Shown: positions 49,323 to 59,151, counted from the first letter of the stretch. The stretch: 64,000 nucleotides of DNA from Rhodococcus rhodnii (GCA_000720375.1 JOAA01000009.1:310001-374000), one strand, 5' to 3'. Numbers and translations: made by a program. Notes: a model not told the origin generated them from the sequence alone.

Positions 49323-49873
49323 GCTATTTTCGCCACCCTGTACCGCGCCGCTCGAAAGCTCGGTGACGTGAGATGATGACGGGTCATGGGGAGGTCGCAG
49401 ACAGTCCCCGCGCCAGGGCAATCGCCCGAGGCGGATTGCTGATCTCGGCGATGATGGCGGCTCCCGCCGCCCTGTCGGCGATCCTGATTGGTTTCGCGGA
49501 TAGGCTCGCGGTCGGTGCCGAGTACGGTGCGTTTGTAGAGATCTGTGCCGAGGTGAACGGCTTTCCTGTGGCCGGGCGTACCTGGTCGTCGAACAGGTCG
49601 TGCTTCGCATGTGCGAGGCCAGTTTCCGTTGCCTGGCCGTCCATGCTCCAGCATCGGTCTCTGCAGGAGTACTTCGAGACGGTCCGCTAGTGTTGGCCTC
49701 CGATGGCCCGCGCCCCGAAAGGCGTCGTACGGCAGATCTGTGTGAGATCGATGTGAGACAACAACTGGGGATTTCGTTGTCTGGATCACGGCTGCCGGGT
49801 ACGAGGCAACTTTCCGGGGTACTTGTGCATCTAGTAGTCGGGGAACGATCTTCACAGGTGATTGGGGTTTGGT
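49323..49873. other. 551-bp intergenic region upstream of the class A PBP gene
   Basis: Open frames exist on both strands (for instance 49373-49690 plus, 49384-49644 minus) but neither has a recognisable domain or good ribosome-binding site, and they contradict each other. The only signal I trust a little is a possible promoter at 49805-49833. Confidence 0.4.
49805..49833 (+). promoter_or_regulatory. Possible ECF-sigma promoter of the PBP gene
   Basis: GGCAAC (49805-49810) and CATCTA (49828-49833) with 17-bp spacing resemble the AAC ... CGTC-type elements used by ECF sigma factors, some of which control cell-wall genes in actinomycetes. Suggestive only. Confidence 0.3.
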
Positions 49874-51976
49874 GTGGCCGCCTCTCAGGCGAAGGCGCTC
49901 GGCAAGTTGTTGGCGTTGTGTGTGACAGCGGGGGTGGTGCTGGCCGCCATCCTGTTCCCGTACGTCGGCGGGATGGGGGTGGCCGCGAACCGGGTGAGTG
50001 ACACCATCGCCGCCGTGCCCGCGGATCTGGTGGCGGCGAATCTGCCGTTGGGCAGCACGATTCTGGATCGCAACGGTCAGCCGATCGCATATCTGTACGA
50101 CCAGGACCGTGAGATCGCCAAGCCTGAGGAGATCTCGCAGTACATGCGGGACGCGATCGTCGGCATCGAGGACCACCGGTTCTACGAGCACAACGGGCTG
50201 GACACGCAGCGCAGCCTCAAGGCAGTCGGCGGGTTCATCGCCGGCGAGTCGGCAGGCGGTGGGTCGACGCTCACCCAGCAGTACGTGAAGAACTACCTCG
50301 CGTACGTCGTCGCGACCGACGAGGCCGGGCGCAAGGAGGCCATGGCGCACAGCCCCGCCCGCAAGATCCGGGAGGCCAAGCTCGCGCTGGAGGTCGAGCG
50401 GCTGATGGGCAAGGACGACATCCTCGTCCGGTACCTCAACCTGGTTCCCTTCGGTGGCAACGTGTTCGGCGTCAAGGCCGCGGCACGGACGTACTTCGAC
50501 ACCACACCCGACAAGCTCACCCTGCCGCAGGCCGCGTTCCTCGCCGGACTGGTCAACAAGCCGAGCACCCTGCTGAAGGACCCGGTCCAGGCCCTTGAGC
50601 GGCGCAACCTGGTGATCGACCGGATGCTGGCCACCGGCTTCCTCAAGGAGGGCCCGGCCGCTGCCGCGGAGGCCAAGAACGCGCCGCTCGGCGTGGTCGA
50701 GGAGCGCAACAACCGGCCGAACGACTGCGGCAACACGCCAGGCGGCACCACGACCGGCTTCTTCTGCGGATACGTCCTGGACTACCTGGCCAAGGCCGGT
50801 ATCTCCAAGGCCGACCTGAAGCGCGGCGGATACGTCATCAAGACCACCATGGACCCGGTCGCCACCGAGAACGCCAAGAAGGCCGCGGAGCACCAGGTCT
50901 CCAAGGACATCAAGGGCATCGCCAACGTGATGGCGATCGTCGAGCCGGGCGCCGACAAGCACGCGGTCCGGGCATTGGCGGCCAACCGTGACTTCGGTGT
51001 CGACGCAGCCAAGGGCCAGACCGCGTACCGGCTGCCCAGCACGATCACCAGGTTCGGCGCGGGCTCGATCTACAAGATCTTCACCGCGGCCGCCGCCCTG
51101 GAACACGGCGTCGGCGTGCTCGAGCCGATCGACGTGCCCACGACCCACACCTCGACCGTCTACAAAGGATCTGGCAACAAGCCGTACACGGTCAAGAACG
51201 CCGACGACTCGCCCGACCGCAAGATCACGCTGCAGCAGGCGCTCGCCCAGTCGCCGAATACGGGTTTCGTGATCCTGGAGGAGCGTGCGGGCCTGAACAA
51301 CGTGGTGGACATGTCCATCAAGCTGGGCATGCGCGAGAGCATGCAGTCGGTCAACCGCGGCGGGGAGAAGCCGGACCCGGAGGCCAAGGACCCGTCGCTG
51401 CGGATCAGCCAGGACAAGTGGATCAAGGACGGCAAGGTCGGCTCGTTCACCCTCGGCGTGACCGTGACCAGCGTGCTGGAGCTGGCCAACGTCGGCGCCA
51501 CCATCGTCAGCGACGGCAAGTGGTGCCCGCCGAGCCCGATCGAGCAGGTCACCGACCGCGACGGCAACCCGGTCACGGTCAACGAGCCGGGATGCGAGCA
51601 GGCCGTCGAGCCCGGCCTGGCGCGCAGCCTGGCCCAGGGCCTGAGCCAGGACACGATCAGCGGCACGGCGGTCAACGCGGCGCGTAAGACGGGCTGGGAC
51701 AACCGTCAGATGATCGCCAAGACCGGCACCACCCAGATCCACCAGTCCGCGGGCTTCGTGGGCGCCACCCCGCAGATGTCCGGCGCCGTGCTGACCTTCA
51801 GCGACAGCGACACGCCGAAGCCGATCTGCGACGGCGACCGCCCGTTCCTGTGCAAGACCGGGAACATCTTCGGCGGCAAGGTTCCCGCGGAGACGTGGTT
51901 CGAGGCGATGAAGCCGCTGCACAAGGACATCAGGCCGACACCGTTGCCGCCCGGCGACCCGAAGTACATGAACTAG
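49874..51976 (+). CDS. Class A penicillin-binding protein (glycosyltransferase/transpeptidase)
   Basis: Bifunctional peptidoglycan synthase of 700 residues. One N-terminal membrane helix (KLLALCVTAGVVLAAILFPYVG) anchors it. The GT51 glycosyltransferase shows IEDHRFYEHNGLD (catalytic Glu), GGSTLTQQYVKN and RKIREAKLALEVERLMGKDDIL. The transpeptidase has GAGSIYKIF (SxxK, Ser398), SPNTGF (SxN) and AKTGTTQ (KTG). It ends without the proline-rich tail common in streptomycete homologues. GTG at 49874 is preferred to TTG at 49862. Its TAG shares CTAG with the stop of the convergent MFS gene. Confidence 0.93.
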   Translation: MAASQAKALGKLLALCVTAGVVLAAILFPYVGGMGVAANRVSDTIAAVPADLVAANLPLGSTILDRNGQPIAYLYDQDREIAKPEEISQYMRDAIVGIEDHRFYEHNGLDTQRSLKAVGGFIAGESAGGGSTLTQQYVKNYLAYVVATDEAGRKEAMAHSPARKIREAKLALEVERLMGKDDILVRYLNLVPFGGNVFGVKAAARTYFDTTPDKLTLPQAAFLAGLVNKPSTLLKDPVQALERRNLVIDRMLATGFLKEGPAAAAEAKNAPLGVVEERNNRPNDCGNTPGGTTTGFFCGYVLDYLAKAGISKADLKRGGYVIKTTMDPVATENAKKAAEHQVSKDIKGIANVMAIVEPGADKHAVRALAANRDFGVDAAKGQTAYRLPSTITRFGAGSIYKIFTAAAALEHGVGVLEPIDVPTTHTSTVYKGSGNKPYTVKNADDSPDRKITLQQALAQSPNTGFVILEERAGLNNVVDMSIKLGMRESMQSVNRGGEKPDPEAKDPSLRISQDKWIKDGKVGSFTLGVTVTSVLELANVGATIVSDGKWCPPSPIEQVTDRDGNPVTVNEPGCEQAVEPGLARSLAQGLSQDTISGTAVNAARKTGWDNRQMIAKTGTTQIHQSAGFVGATPQMSGAVLTFSDSDTPKPICDGDRPFLCKTGNIFGGKVPAETWFEAMKPLHKDIRPTPLPPGDPKYMN

Positions 51977-53538
51977 ACGGCCCAGATCAGGTGCCGGACC
52001 TTGGGGTTCTCCTCCGCCAGGTCACGGGCCCGCTGCTGGACGTTCACATCTACGGCAGTGCCTCGCTCGAGGTGCTGCCGTAGATGTTCCTGCCAGGTCG
52101 CGAGCACGAACGTCTCCAGGAACAACTCGGGCGCCTCGGCGTCACGGAACAACCCCCACATGGACGCTCCGGTCCGTCGACGCGAGCGCCCGACGCGTTG
52201 CATCGCTTCGGCGAACCTCGTGACGTTCTCCTCCGACACTCGCCATTCCAGGGTCACCAGGACGGGGCCGTCCTTCTCGTCCGGCCCCTCCGGCGGCTGA
52301 TCCCAGACACTCGCCGGCGTGACGTCCAGCTGCCGTTCGGTCAGGGGCAGTTTGTACACGGCGTAGAACGCGATCAGCGCCATCGCGACCGCGGGGATCA
52401 CCATCGCCCAGCGCAGGTCCAGCGCGTCGGCGACCACGCCCCACAGCACCGCGCCGATGGCCTGGCCGCCCATCAGCATCAGCTGGTAGTACGCCAGCGC
52501 GCGAGCACGAGTCCACGCAGGCAGCAGCACCTGGGCCGTAGCGTTGAGGGTGGACAACACGGCTATCCACCCCGCGCCGGTGACGAGCATGGCCAGCACT
52601 GCCACCGCGGTCGAGGTCGTGATCCCGGCGATGGCCGTGGACGCCGCGTAGGCGATCGTCGCCATGGTGAGCACGAGATTCTTCCCGGCAGTCCGAAGCA
52701 GTCGCGGCACGATGAGCGCGCCACCGATCGCGCCCGCGCCGACGCAGCCGAGCAGGACGCCGTAGCCGCCCGCGTCCAGACCGAGCGGGCCACGCGCGAT
52801 CGCGGGAAGCAGTGCCCACAATGAACTCGCGAAGAGGACAAAGAGGACACACCGCACGAGAACCCGTGAGTACGCGGGCGAACTACGGACATATCGCGCG
52901 CCGCTGCGAACAGCGGTGAGGATGTGCTCGGAACCCAGCGGCCTGCGGTCGGCCGGACGCCGCCAGAAACCCAATACCAGCAACACACCGACGAACGACA
53001 CGGTGTTGAACGCGAACGTCGCCTCCGGGCCGGCCGCCGCGATCAGCACGCCGCCCAGCGCAGGTCCGATCGCCCGGCCCACGTTCATGTTGACGCCGTT
53101 GAGCAGCGCCGCCTGCGGAATCTCCTCGCGTGGCACCAGTTCCGGCTGGATCGCCTGGAACGACGGCATCGACAGGGCCTGCCCGACACCCATCAAGGCG
53201 ATCAACGCCAGCAGCGTGGCGGGTGTGGTGACGTCGCTGGCGGTCAGCACCATCAGGGCACCCGCGCCCAGCAGCATCAGCGCTTGGCCGGTCATCAGCA
53301 CCAAGCGCCGGTCGAGGATGTCGCCTAGCGCGCCCGACGGCACGACCAGCAAGAACACCGGCAGGGTGGTGGCCGCCTGGACGAGCGCGACCTGCAGCGA
53401 GGTGCCGCCGAGGTCACCCATCAACCACTGCGCGCCGACGGTCTGCGCCCACGTGCCGATGTTCGACGCGAACTGAGCCAGCCACAGCGCACGGTACGCG
53501 GTTCGGCGCATGGGAGCCCACGCGGATGGTGCGGTCAT
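51973..53538 (-). CDS. MFS exporter (EntS-like) with C-terminal ferredoxin-like domain
   Basis: Membrane protein of 521 residues. The first 410 residues are an MFS_3 transporter of the enterobactin-exporter type (AYRALWLAQFASNIGTWAQTVGAQWLM, ALGDILDRRLVLMTGQ, NGVNMNVGRAIGPALGGVL). A soluble tail of about 110 residues follows (PVLVTLEWRVSEENVTRFAEAMQRV... GLFRDAEAPELFLETFVLATWQEHLRQH), which has the pattern of an antibiotic-biosynthesis-monooxygenase/Dabb-type ferredoxin-like fold. This fusion is known in actinobacterial MFS proteins. Substrate unknown. Its promoter region overlaps the 5' side of valS. Confidence 0.87.
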   Translation of the reverse strand: MTAPSAWAPMRRTAYRALWLAQFASNIGTWAQTVGAQWLMGDLGGTSLQVALVQAATTLPVFLLVVPSGALGDILDRRLVLMTGQALMLLGAGALMVLTASDVTTPATLLALIALMGVGQALSMPSFQAIQPELVPREEIPQAALLNGVNMNVGRAIGPALGGVLIAAAGPEATFAFNTVSFVGVLLVLGFWRRPADRRPLGSEHILTAVRSGARYVRSSPAYSRVLVRCVLFVLFASSLWALLPAIARGPLGLDAGGYGVLLGCVGAGAIGGALIVPRLLRTAGKNLVLTMATIAYAASTAIAGITTSTAVAVLAMLVTGAGWIAVLSTLNATAQVLLPAWTRARALAYYQLMLMGGQAIGAVLWGVVADALDLRWAMVIPAVAMALIAFYAVYKLPLTERQLDVTPASVWDQPPEGPDEKDGPVLVTLEWRVSEENVTRFAEAMQRVGRSRRRTGASMWGLFRDAEAPELFLETFVLATWQEHLRQHLERGTAVDVNVQQRARDLAEENPKVRHLIWAV

Positions 53539-53609
53539 ACCAGGAATCTTGCCCCGCGGCGGCCATATTCACTCGGTTCACCAGGACGACACGGCTAACC
53601 TTGGCCCTC

Positions 53610-56102
53610 ATGGGTGTCCCGGATCGACCGTCACTGGACGGGTTGGCTGAGAAATGGGCGGCGCAATGGGAGGCGACGGGCCTGTACAGGTTCGACGCCC
53701 CGGGGCAGCGCGCCGACGTATTCTCGATCGACACGCCGCCACCGACGGTCAGCGGGTCACTGCACGTTGGGCACGTGTTCTCCTACACGCACACCGACAT
53801 CATCGCCCGATACCAGCGCATGCGCGGCAAGCACGTGTTCTACCCGATGGGGTGGGACGACAACGGACTGCCGACGGAACGCCGTGTGCAGAACTACTTC
53901 GGCGTGCGATGCGATCCCTCGCTGCCCTACGACCCGTCCTTCGAGGCGCCTGCACCGGGGAACAAGAAGGTTCAGGACGTGTCCCGGCGCAACTTCATCG
54001 AGCTGTGCGAACGGCTCACGGTCGAGGACGAGAAGGCCTTCGAGGACCTGTGGCGCAGGCTCGGGCTGTCGGTCGACTGGTCGATGACGTACACGACGAT
54101 CGGCCGGCACTCGCAGCGCGTTTCGCAGCGGGCGTTCCTCCGCCAGTTGCGCGCCGGCGAGGCGTACCAGTCCGAGGCTCCAACGTTGTGGGACGTCGGT
54201 TTCCGCACGGCCGTGGCGCAGGCGGAGCTTGAGGACCGCGACTATCCGGGTGCGTGGCACCGGATCGCGTTCCATACGCCCGCGGGGGAGAAGCTCTACA
54301 TCGAGACGACACGGCCCGAGCTGCTGCCTGCGTGCGTCGCGTTGATCGCGCATCCGGATGACGCGCGGTATCAGCATTTGTTCGGGACGACCGTGACCTC
54401 GCCGGTGTTCGGAATGGAGATTTCCGTTCTGGCGCACCAAGCAGCGGAACCGGAACGAGGCGCCGGCATCGCGATGTGTTGCACGTTCGGAGATCTGACC
54501 GACGTGCGGTGGTGGCGTGAGCTGAAACTGCCCACGCGCACGATCATCGGCCGTGACGGCCGGATTTTGCCCGATGCGCCCGAGGGCTTGAATGTCGAGG
54601 CGTACCAACAGATTGTCGGTGCGACCGTGCACACGGCACGTGAGCGGGTCGTGGCCATGCTCCGGGAATCGGGCGATCTCGACGGCGAGCCGCGGTCGAT
54701 CGTCCGGCCGGTGAAGTTCTACGAGAAGGGCGACAAGCCCCTCGAGATCGTCGCGAGCAAGCAGTGGTTCATCCGGTCGGTCGCGCACCAGGACGTCCTG
54801 CTGCAGCGCGGCAAGGAGCTGCAATGGCACCCGTCGGCGCTCAAGGTCCGGTACGACGACTGGGTCCGTGGCCTCAACGGTGACTGGTTGATCTCCCGGC
54901 AGCGGTACTTCGGCGTGCCGTTCCCGGTCTGGTACGCGCTGGACGCACAGGGCGAACCGGGTGAGCTGATCCTGCCGAGCGAGGATGCGCTGCCGGTCGA
55001 CCCGTCGTCCGACGTGCCTTCTGGGTACACGGCTGACCAACGCGGCAAGCCCGGTGGTTTCATCGGCGAGACCGACGTGATGGACACGTGGGCAACGTCG
55101 TCGTTGACCCCGCAGATCGTGTGCGGCTGGGAGGAAGATCCGGCGCGATACGCGTTGACGTATCCGATGGATTTGCGGCCGCAGGCCCACGACATCATCC
55201 GGACCTGGCTGTTCGCCACGATCCTGCGGGCGGAGTTGGATTCCGGGACGCTGCCGTGGCGGCATGCCGCACTGTCGGGCTGGATCCTTGACCCGGACCG
55301 CAAGAAGATGAGCAAGTCCAAGGGAAACGTCGTCACGCCGATGGGCCTGCTCGACCAGTACAGCCCGGACGCGGTCCGCTACTGGGCAGCCAGCGGACGA
55401 CCGGGCACGGACACCGCGTTCGACCAGGACCAGATGAAGATCGGCAGGCGGCTGGCGACGAAACTGCTGAACGCGGCCAAGTTCGTGCTCAGCTTCCCCG
55501 CGCCGGGAGCGGACGCCCGGGTCACCGACGCACTGGATCTGGCGATGCTGGCGGTGCTGGACGACGTGGTGCGCCAGGCGACTTCGGCACTCGAGGACTT
55601 CGAGTACACGGCCGCGCTGGAGCGGACCGAGCGGTTCTTCTGGGTTTTCTGCGACGACTACTTGGAATTGGTCAAGCAGCGCGCGTACGGCGAAGTCAGC
55701 GAAGGCAGCGCCGAGTCGGCTCGGCTTGCCCTGCGTACAGCGTTGGACACGATCCTGCGCCTTCTCGCGCCTTTTCTGCCCTACAGCGCGGAAGAGACGT
55801 GGTCGTGGTGGCACACCGATTCCGTGCACAAGGCCGCATGGCCTGTGCCGCAGGGAACTTCGGCCGACGGTGTCGCACTCGACCTGGCCAGCTCGGTGAT
55901 CACGGTGGTGCGCAGGGAGAAGTCGGCCGCGAAACTGTCCATGAAGGCCGCGGTGGACAGCGTGTCGGTGTACGCCCCGGCCGACCAACTCGAGGTCATC
56001 AAGTCGATCGGCCCGGACCTACGAGCCGCTGGCAACATCGCCGCACTGGATGTGCGGGCGTCCGATGGCCTACGCGTTGAGGTGAGCCTGGCCGGCGGGT
56101 GA
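53610..56102 (+). CDS. valS: Valyl-tRNA synthetase, archaeal/rickettsial-type
   Basis: Charges tRNA-Val with valine. Length 830 residues. The HIGH motif is in PPPTVSGSLHVGHVFSYT, KMSKS in RKKMSKSKGNVVTP, and an editing CP1 domain lies between (ETTRPELLPACVALIAHPDD). DIIARYQRMRGKHVFYPMGWDDNGLPTERRVQ and the lack of a long C-terminal coiled coil fit the archaeal/Rickettsia-like ValRS type rather than the common bacterial form. The organism may have a second, housekeeping ValRS elsewhere, in which case this copy could be a specialised or resistance enzyme (inference). ATG at 53610 is chosen. The 3' end overlaps the convergent EI24 gene by 33 bp. Confidence 0.92.
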   Translation: MGVPDRPSLDGLAEKWAAQWEATGLYRFDAPGQRADVFSIDTPPPTVSGSLHVGHVFSYTHTDIIARYQRMRGKHVFYPMGWDDNGLPTERRVQNYFGVRCDPSLPYDPSFEAPAPGNKKVQDVSRRNFIELCERLTVEDEKAFEDLWRRLGLSVDWSMTYTTIGRHSQRVSQRAFLRQLRAGEAYQSEAPTLWDVGFRTAVAQAELEDRDYPGAWHRIAFHTPAGEKLYIETTRPELLPACVALIAHPDDARYQHLFGTTVTSPVFGMEISVLAHQAAEPERGAGIAMCCTFGDLTDVRWWRELKLPTRTIIGRDGRILPDAPEGLNVEAYQQIVGATVHTARERVVAMLRESGDLDGEPRSIVRPVKFYEKGDKPLEIVASKQWFIRSVAHQDVLLQRGKELQWHPSALKVRYDDWVRGLNGDWLISRQRYFGVPFPVWYALDAQGEPGELILPSEDALPVDPSSDVPSGYTADQRGKPGGFIGETDVMDTWATSSLTPQIVCGWEEDPARYALTYPMDLRPQAHDIIRTWLFATILRAELDSGTLPWRHAALSGWILDPDRKKMSKSKGNVVTPMGLLDQYSPDAVRYWAASGRPGTDTAFDQDQMKIGRRLATKLLNAAKFVLSFPAPGADARVTDALDLAMLAVLDDVVRQATSALEDFEYTAALERTERFFWVFCDDYLELVKQRAYGEVSEGSAESARLALRTALDTILRLLAPFLPYSAEETWSWWHTDSVHKAAWPVPQGTSADGVALDLASSVITVVRREKSAAKLSMKAAVDSVSVYAPADQLEVIKSIGPDLRAAGNIAALDVRASDGLRVEVSLAGG

Positions 56103-56837
56103 GTCCTGCAAGACCTCACGTGCGACGAGGACACCGCCGACGAACGCCACCGGCATGACGATGATCGCCAGAAACGGGATGGCGCACAGCAGCGACGCGG
56201 GCACCCCAAGCCCCAGCGCCAGCATGCGGCGCTTACGCATGTGCTCGCGTCGCTGCTTCAACGCCATCCCGCGCAGGTAAAACGGCACACCAACCAGCTC
56301 AAGGGCGAGGAACCAGCCCGCGACCAACGCCATCAGCACCGGCACGACGAACTGCCCGAACACCGGGATGAACCCCGCGACGAACAACGGGATCGTGTAC
56401 AGCAAGGAGAACAGGACCAGGATGATGCCGTCCCGGATGCCCATCCCGAGCAGTCGCCACCACGGCGTCTCCACCGCGTTCGGCACACCGCCCATGTCGT
56501 CTTCGACCTTCTCGGCGATGTACTCGTAGAACGGCGCGCCGATGGCCAAGGTCAACGCCGTGCTGCTGAGCAGGGCGATGGAAATCGCGGCCGCGAACAG
56601 GGCGACACCGGCGGCGATCCGGACGGTCGTCTGCCACCCGGTGGACCAGTCGTCGGCGAAGGGCGTGACCCACGTGGCGAGCTCGTCGATCCACACCACC
56701 AACGCGGCTATCCCGCCGAGCAGCAGCAGCGTGGTCAATACCGCCGGAATGGCCCCGAGCAGGAGCAGCTTTGGCCGTCGCAGCAGGATGCCCAACCCCT
56801 GCCCGAACATCCCCACACCTTTGACGAAGTCGCGCAC
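56070..56837 (-). CDS. EI24/CysZ-like membrane protein
   Basis: Membrane protein of 255 residues with about five hydrophobic segments and the EI24 pattern: FVKGVGMFGQGLGILLRRPKLLLLGAIPAVLTTLLL, IGAPFYEYIAEKVED, FIPVFGQFVVPVLMALVAGWFLALELVGVPFYLRGM. CysZ members carry sulfate; actinobacterial EI24 proteins are mostly uncharacterised. GTG at 56837 gives the conserved VRDFVKGV start. It converges on valS and overlaps it by 33 bp. Confidence 0.85.
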   Translation of the reverse strand: MRDFVKGVGMFGQGLGILLRRPKLLLLGAIPAVLTTLLLLGGIAALVVWIDELATWVTPFADDWSTGWQTTVRIAAGVALFAAAISIALLSSTALTLAIGAPFYEYIAEKVEDDMGGVPNAVETPWWRLLGMGIRDGIILVLFSLLYTIPLFVAGFIPVFGQFVVPVLMALVAGWFLALELVGVPFYLRGMALKQRREHMRKRRMLALGLGVPASLLCAIPFLAIIVMPVAFVGGVLVAREVLQDSPAGQAHLNA

Positions 56838-57030
56838 CGGGTATTTGTATCAGTGCCCGGCGCGGCCGATCCGGGCGACGCGACGCAAACGGGACTTTTA
56901 GGGGCTCGTGGTCAATGAGGGGTTGGCGCCCCCGCCCGAGGCTGATCCTGGCGTCGCCGGCATGGGAAATCCACTGTGGACTCTTTTGGCGCGGCCTTGC
57001 TTGACCGGCGGGGGCGTGCTCCGAGCCGCC

Positions 57031-57597
57031 TCAGCAGGCGCGCAAACCCAGCCACAGCAAGTCGAACAGCCGCTGGGTGTCGCCTTCCCAGTCCCCCTCG
57101 GGGTCGAGGAACATCATGCCGCCCAGCGCGTGCATCACGGTCGTCGGATCAAGTCCCGACCGGACGGTCCCGGCTTCGGTGTTGGCCTGCAGCAGTGTGG
57201 ACAGTGCGTCGAGGATGGCCTCGTAGGACTTCGCGGCGAAGGCGGCGGGGGAGGTGGTGGCCGCCTGCATGGCCGACGCCAGGCCGCGCTTGGTCATCAG
57301 ATACCCGGCCAGATGCCCGATCCACAGCCGGAACGCCTGTTCGGGCGGGTTGTCCTTGAGCAGCGTCGGCACCACCTCGACGAGGTTGCGGACCTCGCGC
57401 TGGTAGACCGCCATGATCAGCGACTCGGGGGTGGGGAAGTGCCGGTACACGGTGCCCACGCCGACTTCGGCCTTCTTGGCGATCGCGTTGTACGACACCT
57501 CGCCGCTCGCGGTCAGCAAGTCCTTCGCGACGGCGATGATTCGCTCGTTGTTGCGCCGGGTATCCGCGCGCCGAGGGCTCACGGATCCCGTGGTCAT
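57031..57597 (-). CDS. TetR-family repressor of the aldehyde oxidoreductase operon
   Basis: TetR regulator of 188 residues. RRADTRRNNERIIAVAKDLLTASG is followed by VSYNAIAKKAEVGVGTVYRHFPTPESLIMAVYQREV, the helix-turn-helix. ATG at 57597 has GGGAGGG upstream; the longer frame to 57744 would run over two operators and is not used. It is divergent from the Fe-S subunit gene with two near-perfect operators between them, so it most likely represses that operon and itself, with an aldehyde or its precursor as inducer (inference). Confidence 0.9.
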   Translation of the reverse strand: MTTGSVSPRRADTRRNNERIIAVAKDLLTASGEVSYNAIAKKAEVGVGTVYRHFPTPESLIMAVYQREVRNLVEVVPTLLKDNPPEQAFRLWIGHLAGYLMTKRGLASAMQAATTSPAAFAAKSYEAILDALSTLLQANTEAGTVRSGLDPTTVMHALGGMMFLDPEGDWEGDTQRLFDLLWLGLRAC

Positions 57598-57682
57598 CGT
57601 CCCTCCCGCGCTCGCCGCTGCCTTGCACTCAGCAATGTAGCTCATTGGGGCCCGGACCTGGTGCGTCTCCAGCTCGTTGCTA

Positions 57683-57730
57683 ACCGGATAAGAATCCGGT
57701 AGCGTCGTAGATACCGGATAGATATCCGGT
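57683..57730. promoter_or_regulatory. Twin TetR operators
   Basis: ACCGGATAAGAATCCGGT (57683-57700) and ACCGGATAGATATCCGGT (57713-57730) share perfect ACCGGAT/ATCCGGT arms; their centres are 30 bp apart, about three helical turns. They lie 32 bp before the oxidoreductase operon and 86 bp from the TetR start. Confidence 0.85.
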
Positions 57731-57761
57731 TCGCTCCCACCCATCTGGGAAAAGAGATCTG

Positions 57762-58214
57762 GTGGACATTTCTCTCGAAGTCAATGGCAAGACAGAACAG
57801 CTGAGCGTCGATCCCGGCGTCACCCTGCTGGACGCGTTACGCGAGCGGCTCGGGATAACCGGTCCCAAGAAAGGCTGCGACCGTGGCCAGTGTGGCGCAT
57901 GCACGGTCCACGTGGACGGTCGGCCCGTGCTTTCGTGCCTCACGCTGGCCGCGACAGTGCAACAGCAGGTCACCACGGTGGACGGGCTGGCAGACGGGGA
58001 CGATCTGCACCCGGTGCAGCAGGCGTTCGTCGACCAGGACGCGCTGCAGTGCGGGTTCTGCACCTCAGGCCAGATCATGTCAGCTGTCGCCGCGGTCGAG
58101 CAGGACGTCGAGGACGTGCGCGAGTTCATGTCCGGCAACATCTGCCGGTGCGCGGCGTACCCGAACATCGTCGCGGCCGTCGAGCAGGCAAGGCGGGCCG
58201 ATGCGACCGTTTGA
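57762..58214 (+). CDS. paoA: Aldehyde oxidoreductase [2Fe-2S] subunit (PaoA/YagT-like)
   Basis: Small electron-transfer subunit of 150 residues of the xanthine-oxidase family. Both [2Fe-2S] sites are present: the ferredoxin-type [11 protein letters not shown] (with a later Cys in PVLSCLTL) and the helical-domain pair QCGFCTSGQ and [11 protein letters not shown]. coli PaoA has a Tat leader; none is seen here ([14 protein letters not shown]), so the complex should be cytoplasmic. GTG at 57762 follows the twin operators. It overlaps the FAD subunit gene by 14 bp. Confidence 0.9.
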   Translation: MDISLEVNGKTEQLSVDPGVTLLDALRERLGITGPKKGCDRGQCGACTVHVDGRPVLSCLTLAATVQQQVTTVDGLADGDDLHPVQQAFVDQDALQCGFCTSGQIMSAVAAVEQDVEDVREFMSGNICRCAAYPNIVAAVEQARRADATV

Positions 58215-59151
58215 GCTCACCGCACCTGACACCGTCGAGGCCGCACTGGCCACTGAGGGCACATTCCTCGCGGGCGGTACCACGCTCGTCGATCTGATGA
58301 AGCTGAATGTCCTTACGCCGCAGCATGTTCTGGACATCAACGCGCTGCCGCTGCGAGGCATCGACACGACCGACGGCCTGCGCATCGGGGCTCTTGAGCG
58401 CATGAGCGACATCGCCAAGCACCCCGGCGTGTACCCGGCCATCTCCAGCGCGCTGCTGCAAAGCGCGTCGCAGCAGTTGCGCAACATGGCCAGCATTGGT
58501 GGAAACCTGTTGCAGCGCACCAGGTGCACGTACTTCCGGGACGTGAACACGCCGTGCAACAAGCGTAATCCGGGCAGCGGGTGCTCGGCCATCTCCGGGG
58601 TCAACCGGATGCACGCGATTCTGGGCACGAGCGACTCGTGTGTGGCGACGCACGCCAGTGACGTGGCCGTCGCTCTGGTCGCGCTGGACGCACAGATCAC
58701 GCTGGCCAGCGCGGTGGGCACGCGTACCGTCAAGCTCGACGACTTCTACCGCGTCCCTGGGGACACGCCGCAGGTCGAGAATGACCTTCGGCCCGGTGAG
58801 TTGATCACTGAGGTCGTGGTGCCGAAGCTGGACTGGGCGCAGCGGTCGACGTACGTCAAGGTCCGTGACCGGCAGTCCTACGAGTTCGCGCTGTGCTCCG
58901 CCGCAGTCGCCTTGGACATCCAGGACGGGCACGTTGCTGACGCCCGTGTGGCTGTCGGTGGCGTGGCCACCAAGCCGTGGCGGCTGGCGGCTGTCGAGGA
59001 CGCGCTGCGCGGCAAGCCCGCGACCGTCGAGTCTTTCGAACAAGCCGCGTCGATCGCGGCCGACGGGGCAAAGCCGTTGTCGCACAACAGCTTCAAACCA
59101 GCGTTGGTGCGGCGGACGGTCGTGCGGGCGCTGATCGAGGGGAGTCGCTGA
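58201..59151 (+). CDS. paoB: Aldehyde oxidoreductase FAD/[4Fe-4S] subunit (PaoB/YagS-like)
   Basis: FAD-binding middle subunit of 316 residues. [14 protein letters not shown] and [13 protein letters not shown] contact FAD. Unlike plain xanthine dehydrogenases it has the extra cysteines for a [4Fe-4S] cluster seen in PaoB: Cys109, 119, 128 and 147 in [17 protein letters not shown] and DSC. ATG at 58201; the stop overlaps the ATG of the large subunit as TGATG. Confidence 0.9.
   Translation: MRPFELTAPDTVEAALATEGTFLAGGTTLVDLMKLNVLTPQHVLDINALPLRGIDTTDGLRIGALERMSDIAKHPGVYPAISSALLQSASQQLRNMASIGGNLLQRTRCTYFRDVNTPCNKRNPGSGCSAISGVNRMHAILGTSDSCVATHASDVAVALVALDAQITLASAVGTRTVKLDDFYRVPGDTPQVENDLRPGELITEVVVPKLDWAQRSTYVKVRDRQSYEFALCSAAVALDIQDGHVADARVAVGGVATKPWRLAAVEDALRGKPATVESFEQAASIAADGAKPLSHNSFKPALVRRTVVRALIEGSR

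Noticed and set aside
49373..49690. Small membrane-like plus-strand open frame upstream of the PBP gene
   Set aside because: No recognisable domain, no ribosome-binding site, and an equally long frame on the other strand; composition is not convincing.
48998..51922. A 974-codon open frame on the minus strand across metE and the PBP gene
   Set aside because: It runs antisense to two clearly conserved genes, and its low-complexity Arg/Gly/Ala/His-rich composition is typical of a shadow frame in high-GC DNA.
53757..55988. A 743-codon minus-strand open frame opposite valS
   Set aside because: Antisense to valS, whose motifs are intact; the product is Arg/His/Val-rich without any domain.
57598..57744. 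Longer start of the TetR gene at 57744
   Set aside because: It would place both operators inside the coding region; ATG at 57597 has a good ribosome-binding site and the normal TetR length.
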